A stretch of DNA of 64,000 nt, from NCBI GenBank assembly GCA_003833135.1, contig QZLH01000069.1:110419-174418 (forward strand), read 5' to 3'. Below, piece after piece: positions 57,861 to 64,000 of the stretch. This stretch comes from Oehlia diaphana (Eukaryota > Glomeromycota > Glomeromycetes > Glomerales > Glomeraceae). The position numbers were made by a program, and so were the translations under genes. The notes under the pieces were generated by a model, which saw only the letters and a list, made by a program, of their open reading frames with translations, made no database searches and had not been told where the DNA came from. Positions within the stretch are counted from its first letter, which is position 1. Every line of letters begins with the position of its first letter.

Positions 57861-59372
57861 ATGTTTACCCTTCGAGCTATTCGCCCTGTTGTGGTTAATA
57901 CCACCCAGAGGTATGCATAAGTTGTATTTTTAGTATTATTTCCTTTAAAAAGAGACGTTCAATAATGAATTGATAAGCATGAGGTCTTTTTTTTGAAAAT
58001 AAAATAAAAAAATTTAAATATTAATTAAACAAATTGGGTGGTTAAAAACATTTGCTTCAGTATTGGTTATCAAAATCGTAATTATGCTACTTTAAAAGAA
58101 AGTAAGTGTGATATTACTAAATTTTTCTTTAAAAACAATTTACGAATAAATGATTAATTTAAGGTATTTGATTAGTTCAATTACGGTTAAAATCGATTAA
58201 CAGTATTGCAAAGGTCTCTCTCTTTTTTACTCAACAAAATTAAAAATCTCATGTTTGCATTGAAATTTGAATTTGATATTTAATATTTGAATTTGAACTA
58301 AAATTAGATTACAAAATCTATGAAAATGATTGCATCGACAAAAATGACTCGGTATGTTTTCGAGTTTTCGAAGTGATTTATTGAAAAGTGTGCTCCATAT
58401 ATGTTTATTTATTCAATTATATTAAATTTTAAGAGCTCAAAAGGCAATGGAAATTGCAAGAGTATTTGGCACTACTCAAACTGGTGAGTATCTGTATCTT
58501 TTATATTTTACTTTTACATTATAAAATTTTAAAATTAAACTAATTTAGTTTAATTTTATAGGACTTTTCACTTATGCCGATACGAAACCAACAGAAGGAG
58601 GAAATACTTTGGTTATTACAGTTTCATCAGATAGAGGACTTTGTGGTGGCATTCATAGTAGCGTGTCAAAACGATCAAAAAAATTTATTGAAGAGAATCC
58701 AAGTTCTCAGATAATTGTTTTAGGTGATAAGGCAAAAGGTCAACTTCAACGTACTGTACGCGAAAATATCAAACTTTCTTTTAATCAAATTGGGAGATCT
58801 ATTCCAACTTATAATGAAGCAAGTTCTATTGCTGATACTGTTTTGAAAGAAAAAATTGATTTTGATCAAGCTGCTATTATATATAATTATTTTATTTCCG
58901 TTATATCTTATGAAGCGAAAATTATTCCTGCTTTTTCTGTATCAACATTTGCGAAATCTGGTAAGACTTCAGAGTTTGCTAATCTGTTTACAAGATTTTC
59001 TTTTTTTTTAAAAAAAATGAAATTTTTTTTTTGCAGGCAATTTTGATTCTTATGAAGTCGAAGATGATGTTTTAGAACATTTACAAGAATTTGCTTTTGC
59101 AAACTCAATTTATTGGGGTCTTGTTGAGGGTCATGCTGCTGAAATGGCTTCGAAACGAAGTGCTATGGAAAATGCTACCAAGAACGCTGGTGAAATCATT
59201 GAAAAACTTACAATGACTTATAATCGTGGTCGTCAAGCCGCTATTACTAATGAATTAGGTAAATATAGAAATGATTATTTATCTGCACTTCTTTTTATTA
59301 ATCCACAAATTTATACAAAATTTTCATTAATGCCTTTTAGTCGATATCATAACTGGAGCGTCTGCTCTTTGA
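57861..59372 (+). CDS. ATP3: Mitochondrial ATP synthase F1 gamma subunit
   Basis: Rotor stalk of the F1Fo ATP synthase. About eight exons: the mitochondrial presequence MFTLRAIRPVVVNTTQRSIG (57861-57910 and from 58061), LKESIQLRLKSINSIAK, ITKSMKMIASTKMTR, RAQKAMEIARVFGTTQTG, then the long exon with LVITVSSDRGLCGGIHSSVSKRSKKF (58562 on), SGNFDSYEVEDDVLEHLQEF, and the invariant C-terminus MASKRSAMENATKNAGEIIEKLTMTYNRGRQAAITNEL joined by the last intron (59259-59340) to VDIITGASAL, stop at 59370-59372. The open frame that reads through that donor to 59410 is not the real end. Two-helix coiled-coil ends and length are normal. Confidence 0.94.
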
Positions 59373-59520
59373 TGAATCTATGGATTAATAATATATTAGA
59401 GATTTTGTAATACAATAAATCTTTTTTTTTTTGTTTTTAAAAAAAAATACAATTGGAGTTGTATTAGTTGTATTCTAATTGTAATGAAATTATTTACGCC
59501 ATCATAATTATTATTAAATT

Positions 59521-61191
59521 TTAAAGCCATTCGTTTAAAGGAATCCCTTCTTGAGATCTAAGAAAACATTCATATTGGGAAGTTAGATATTCCTCCCTCT
59601 CTTTTTCATATCTTTCTCTGTCCTTTTTCGCTATATCTTCCCATATTTTCCTCTCAGAAAAAATCATTTGCTTCCATCTATCATTAATACTTTTGGTTAG
59701 TTCTGTTTGTCGAGTTTGAGAACTATGTTTATTCTTTCCATCAAATTTGACTGTCTTCCTGTAGTGTTCACATGCAGTTATGCAAGGCACAGGTACTTTG
59801 AGACCATATATTTCTAGTTGAAATTGTTGCGTGCTACGAGATTTATAAGAATTCGGTTCATTATGGTTCGCATTATTTACATTATTACGTGGTTGAAGCG
59901 GTGTGGTTGATTTTGATTTATTGTCCTTTTTATTTTCATGAACGTATAAATTCTCATTTTCCTTGCTATAAGATGTAATAAAGAATTGAGTTTCAAGAGG
60001 TTTATTATGTTGCTTATCTAGTCGATCGGTTAGTATGTTTTCTTGAGGTGATGGCGTATCCAATTGTGTATCCAGAACTATTTTTTCACTAACCGAAAGA
60101 TCCCTTTGGAACATAACTTCACTTTGACGTTGTGGAGTATCATTCGAAGATATTAGAGTCAATTTCTCATTCTCAATACTCTTTTCATCCTCTTTAGGTG
60201 GTTGTTTATAAGGTTCGCTATGGAAATATGAAGGAGTATGAGTCGATTCAATATATTGCGATTTTTTATGATTATTGTATGTGTGCATTAATCCTTGAAG
60301 ATAACATTGATTTGATTCGTCTACTTCGGAATCATCAGTATTCAACAAAAAATCGTAGTCAGATGAACTATTATTATATTCAGTATTAGAAATAGAATTT
60401 TCATTGCTCTGAATATAACTTTCATGATCTTGTTCAACAATTTTTTCTGACATGTTATTCCAATCATTGAATAACCCTTTTTTAATGCTTTCAGGGACCG
60501 TTTTAGGATAATATTGCAACATTTTTGGTGTGTTATCAATAATATGATGTGCAAGTTCAGATGTGAATTGTTCAGGTAGGTTGTTTGACGCTGTAGAAGG
60601 AGAATTAGTATATGAATCATATTTATATGATTTTTTTGTACAAATATTTCGATCATCTATTTCTGACACTTCTTCATCGCTATCTTGTTCATCATAATCG
60701 CTTTCACTATAATATGAAAGGTGCCTTGATTTTTTGTGTTGGCGATCATTTATCTCGGAATTTTCACGACGGGTCCCTTTCAATTTATTAGCTAACTCTT
60801 TTATGTGTTCAAGATGCGCGTTCTTTTCGTACTTTTTTGATAAAACGCGGGACTTTAATATAAACGGGTGAATAATATAAACTTTTAAAATACTATCTAA
60901 CCTCGCTGAGACACTTCCAATTCAATTCTTTTGCTCTTTCGGCATATTCATTTTTCTTTTCCTAAATAAAGTTAGCGTTAGTATGTGAAACATGAAATAA
61001 AATATAAATAAACATACCTCAGAAAAACTTTTCCAACTATTAGTAATGGTTATGGAAAGTTCCTTCGCAGATATATTAGGACACTTTTCCAAAATTTCAA
61101 GCCTTTGCTCGTCATTGTGAAGTAAATAACCATAGACTGGTCTTTCTACGGTTTCTTCATAAGTAAGAGCAGAAGTTTCAGACAAATCCAT
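59521..61191 (-). CDS. Two-HMG-box protein
   Basis: Exons 61191-61018, 60961-60902 and 60852-59521, all phase 0; 521 aa. HMG box 1 at residues about 17-80: RPVYGYLLHNDEQRLEILEK, NISAKELSITITNSWKSFSEEKKNEYAERAKEL. HMG box 2 near the C-terminus (about 425-500): VPVPCITACEHYRKTVKFDG, RQTELTKSINDRWKQMIFSERKIWEDIAKKDRERYEKEREEYL. The 340-residue middle is Ser/Asp/Asn-rich and probably disordered. HMG boxes bend DNA; the widely spaced pair suggests a chromatin or transcription role, otherwise unknown. Both boxes are diverged. Tail to tail with ATP3, 148 bp between stops. Confidence 0.82.
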
Positions 61192-61597
61192 TAAAGAGAT
61201 AAAAGGAAAAAAACGAAAAATTATTTGCGTGCACCAAAGACTTTATATACATTATAAAATATACGGCCGATCATCGCGTTAAAACTTACGCGTTTTTTTA
61301 ACACGTGTGTAATAAATTTGGCCCGATATAAAATGATAACGTCACGAGTTCACATAAGCGAACAACTGAAAATTGAAACAGACAGACTTGTTCACTTGGG
61401 ACAGGATAACTTAAATTATTTATACACTTTAATTCGAATAAAAAATACAAATTATTATCTGCATTCTTATATAACTTTAGTGGGTAAGTTTCTTATGTAG
61501 AATACAACAATACAACCGAATATCAAAGGTATTTAACGAAAAAAGTTTCATTAATACTACGCCTACAATTAAACTTATATATTCCTTGTCAAACCTC
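61192..61597. other. Upstream flank of the HMG gene and boundary of the transposon relic
   Basis: AT-rich. A plus-strand frame (61318-61500) has no recognisable features. If the relic at 61598-62930 carried a guide RNA, its right-end/omega RNA sequence would be expected just below 61598. Confidence 0.35.
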
Positions 61598-62420
61598 TCA
61601 TTTTTGATCATTTCCATAAGGAAATAACATGTTCTGCAAGGATCAAGATCCCAGGGGTAGGTCCCAGCGTTTGACTTTTAATTTTGTTTGGATTGTAACA
61701 GGGTAAGATAGCAAAGAAGTATATTGCGAGCCCCATTGACGTCTCGATCAAGCTCAGTTGAACAGCTGGGGCAACAGAATCCGCCCAATTTTTGATGAAT
61801 ATATATGGATATATCCACAGTGCTCGCAAGTTTTGCTAGTATACTCCTCAGTACATAGAATTACTTGACACCATGGATGCTCACGAACCTTATGTAGAAG
61901 ATATTGGCGGAATCAGAAGTGTAACCATGTTAGCATCTCTGTGCAGTCTTAGATCGAATCTGTCGTTTTCCACGCATAACCATTCCTTTTGTCTTAAACT
62001 CAGGTAATAAAATAATACGATAATTTTGGCACAACCCATTTGGCAAGTTTATGGTGGCAATCATTAATAAGACAACGGAATTTTTTATGTATACGAAGCA
62101 TGACCCTGCGAAGCTTGTAGCATTTTCGTTTGTGTACTTTTCCATGAAAAGTGTCATGCTTGCTTTGAATTTTATCATATATGTGAGAAGCTGATATTTT
62201 AGGAAGAAGTGTATACACTCCTTTAGATCTATCCCAATGTTTTGATAAAATTGTGATAGATTGTTGTTGATCTTTCTTGAATAAATGACTACTTTTTCGC
62301 AGCAAATTTTGATAGATGTACTTTTAGTAAATCATTCATTGCTTCGTCACAAATATCATAGGGAGTTTTAAGGACCCATTTAAATTCAGTGTTTTTAGTG
62401 TTTTTGAAGTTTTTGGCATT
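61598..62420 (-). pseudogene. TnpB/Fanzor-like RNA-guided nuclease, decayed
   Basis: Fragments in three shifting frames, in correct family order from high to low coordinate: EFKWVLKTPYDICDEAMNDLLK (about 62390-62325), KKDQQQSITILSKHWDRSKGVYTLLPK (about 62280-62200), SKHDTFHGKVHKRKCYKLRR..LRIHKKFRCLINDCHHKLAKW (about 62170-62030), NYRIILLPEFKT with the RuvC-II Glu (about 62015), FRQYLLHKVREHPWCQVILC (about 61910-61850), EYTSKTCEHCGYIH and CCPSC zinc ribbon, and DRDVNGARNILL with the RuvC-III Asp (about 61755-61725). It ends LQNMLFPYGNDQK then TGA at 61600-61598. At least two frameshifts and one stop break the frame. The segment between YTLLPK and SKHDTFHG, which should hold the RuvC-I Asp (D-P-G), is missing, so it cannot be active. 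IS607-associated TnpB/Fanzor1 family by motif pattern; not tested by search. Confidence 0.8.
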
Positions 62421-62617
62421 AAGACATTTGCCTGCAGATCTTTTTTGTTGATGCCCTTTTTTTTGACTGCAGTAAGACATCGGTTGTAAGTCCATTGGAC
62501 TGTTCCATTTTCTGAGTTTTAATTGCTCTTCTTGTGTAGATACGGTGTGTCTTGCCTGCTGGAATCTTGGAAATTTTGATCTTTTGGGTTTGGATAGCTT
62601 CTTGTCTTCTTCAGTTT

Positions 62618-62930
62618 GCAGCAAAGCATAATCCATTATGTCTTGCTATAAATATCATGATGATTGAGATTAAGTTTTCTGCGAGTTCTCCTACTTTATT
62701 GCTTTACGCACTGACATCTGTACCAAATATCATGAGCTGAATGCCATTCTTTTCAAAGATCAATTCCATAAGCTTAAATCCAAAATGATATAATTGATCC
62801 TTTTGGGTAACCACCACTTTCTTAATTCCCTTCTTGTGTATTTGTTTCAGAAGGGCAACAAAACCCATATGTTTCCAGTTGAGTTCTAAATCAATATTGC
62901 TGATGATTTTATATTCTGGGTAATATTATT
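62618..62930 (-). pseudogene. IS607-like serine recombinase (TnpA), decayed
   Basis: Read downward, the frame gives YYPEYKIISNIDLELNWKHMG, FVALLKQIHKKGIKKVVVTQKDQLYHFGFKLMELIFEKNGIQL, DVSA, stop (62706-62704), SNKVGELAENLISIIMIFIARHNGL. This matches the core of small serine recombinases of IS607 TnpA type: the IGSGLNWKR-like block, the KDRLxRFGF-like block, and the ELxEDLxSIIxxFSAR helix. The N-terminal part with the catalytic Ser (YARVSS-like) should lie at about 62935-63000, but that stretch has several stops and only faint similarity (KVSR). An internal TAA and the lost N-terminus make it a relic. It sits directly upstream of the TnpB-like relic, the order of autonomous IS607 elements. Confidence 0.75.
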
Positions 62931-64000
62931 AGAGATTTGTGATCTATTGTTTAAGGAGAATTCTGCTTACTTATAATAAAAGTTACTGTCCTTTTATTAA
63001 TGATTTTTACCTTACTTTTTTCTCTAAAATTTCCTGATCTGCAAAGAAATTTATATGATTTTTACTTTAAACCTGGGGTGATCTATTTTATAAGTAAGTG
63101 GGGTTCTGTTTAAGGTCATTTTGCTGATACTTTAAACTGATTTTGGTATAATAGATCTTGATCTTTTGTATATTAGTGATTAAATATAGGCGTTTTCTAC
63201 CAGATGTTTTATTGTTTTTAACAATAGCAATCTTTTTATAATTATTCTTATAAAGTTTCAACTGAGATGTCATATGTTTCTTGAATTTTACTTGTGCTTT
63301 TGTAAGTATCCAATTGTAAAAAAAGGCGGCTTTGTTAAAAAACAAGAGCTACCTGATAGAATTAAATCACTTTTCCTTATATTGATAATAAAACATGGCG
63401 ATTTGCACAAAACTGTATTAATAATCAAGTAATTTATTTGTAATATGTAAGGTTGCTTGCCTAAACCTCTCCAAAATCTTATGATTAGTTTCTCGGCAAG
63501 GTTTCAGCAGTTTCAGCATTTATAATAAGTTTGTCGGGTTTCGCTTTTCTCCAGAGTTTTGCCAACTTTTTAAAAAAATTTCATATAGTTTTGGCAAAGT
63601 ATTGCTATTTTGGCATTTCTCCAACTTGCAAAATCCTCTAGTTTCTCCAGCAACCTTAGTAATATGAAAATTGTGGTTTATTCTAGATTTGATTTTTTGT
63701 ACCACAGTATGAGATAATGGAGATATTAAATCAACATGCTTAGTAGGTAGGTCACCTGAATTAATCAAAGAATTTATAATTCTTCTGGTAATTGTCGCGT
63801 TGTGTAGATGAATCAAGGGCTCACTAAGCTGATTCACGTTCATTAGATTCTAACCAATTTCTGGATTCTTTATAATAAAACCGATCAACCTAGACAAATA
63901 CTTGGAAAATTTAATAGTATTCTTCAAAATTTCCATTGATTTCATTCATCCCACCAAGTCGCCTTGCAGCCTTAACATCAGATGAGCCCGCAATTCACCT
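62931..64000. other. Unassigned flank with lineage-specific frames
   Basis: Two minus-strand frames, 63345-63088 (Lys-rich; FNKAAFFYNWILTKAQVKF) and 63843-63520 (NVNQLSEPLIHLHNATITRR, HVDLISPLSHTVVQ), are longer than expected by chance in such AT-rich DNA, but I do not recognise them. The first could be a displaced piece of the TnpB N-terminus; the second could be part of a decayed gene running off the right edge. Both are low confidence and no other feature is seen. Confidence 0.3.

Noticed and set aside
59005..59410. Read-through end of the ATP synthase gamma frame to 59410
   Set aside because: The frame passes a GT donor at 59259; the spliced version ends VDIITGASAL, the conserved family C-terminus.
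61318..61500. 60-codon plus-strand frame
   Set aside because: Starts with TTG, no partner exon and no recognisable motif.
1..64000. CRISPR arrays, rRNA and tRNA genes
   Set aside because: No regularly spaced identical repeats, no rRNA core sequence and no convincing clover-leaf with a TTCRA arm were seen on reading both strands; a tRNAscan run would be needed to exclude tRNAs fully.

Overview
This window is eukaryotic nuclear DNA from a fungus. It is very AT-rich. Genes are split by many short introns (mostly 60-90 nt), intergenic DNA is rich in poly-A/T tracts and microsatellites, and several genes are fungus-typical: an eisosome Pil1/Lsp1-like protein, a Skt5/Chs4-like Sel1-repeat protein with a CaaX box, a Pex24-type membrane region and an Ire1 kinase/RNase. 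The AT bias, gene set and an IS607/TnpB-type relic best fit an early-diverging fungus. An arbuscular mycorrhizal Rhizophagus/Glomus-like genome is my best guess, but that is inference.

Layout. 1-4.7 kb: 5' end of a PEX5-like import receptor (-), EME1-like nuclease subunit (+), dehydrodolichyl diphosphate synthase (+). 4.7-11 kb: gene-poor, repeat-rich DNA with degenerate repeats, AT microsatellites and one proline/glutamine-rich small ORF. 11-15.5 kb: NSRP1-like splicing factor (+), ribose-5-phosphate isomerase (+), LisH-WD40 protein (-). 16-21.1 kb: two related Ras-like genes facing each other, both with damaged GTPase motifs, around a small TIR-bearing MITE. 21.8-34 kb: EEP-fold hydrolase (-), alpha/beta hydrolase (+), UBA-UBX protein (-), UBE2W-like E2 (+), GlcNAc-6-P deacetylase (-), C1/Pex24-like membrane protein (+), Sel1/Skt5-like protein (+). 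33.6-35.2 kb: a membrane-anchored GH9 glycosidase (+). 35.2-38.7 kb: repeat-rich gap. 38.7-61.2 kb: dense gene block with CIA2/MIP18, EFR3, ZnF-UBP protein, Pil1-like, GT31-like/GT34 glycosyltransferase, ataxin-10, PGRMC/Dap1-like, IRE1, ribosomal protein eL20, ATP synthase gamma and a two-HMG-box protein. 61.5-63 kb: a decayed IS607-like transposon carrying serine-recombinase (TnpA-like) and TnpB/Fanzor-like remnants.

From 21.8 kb on, neighbouring genes mostly alternate strand, giving head-to-head pairs with short shared 5' regions (150-440 bp for most, about 700 bp for MAPR/IRE1) and tail-to-tail pairs 90-620 bp apart. There is no operon logic. The genes are mostly housekeeping: ER/secretory stress and glycosylation (IRE1, DHDDS, GT34), ubiquitin handling (UBX, UBE2W, ZnF-UBP), plasma-membrane organisation (EFR3, Pil1) and cell wall (NAGA, Skt5-like). 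Splice junctions were inferred by eye and checked for phase where coordinates are given. I could run no database search.
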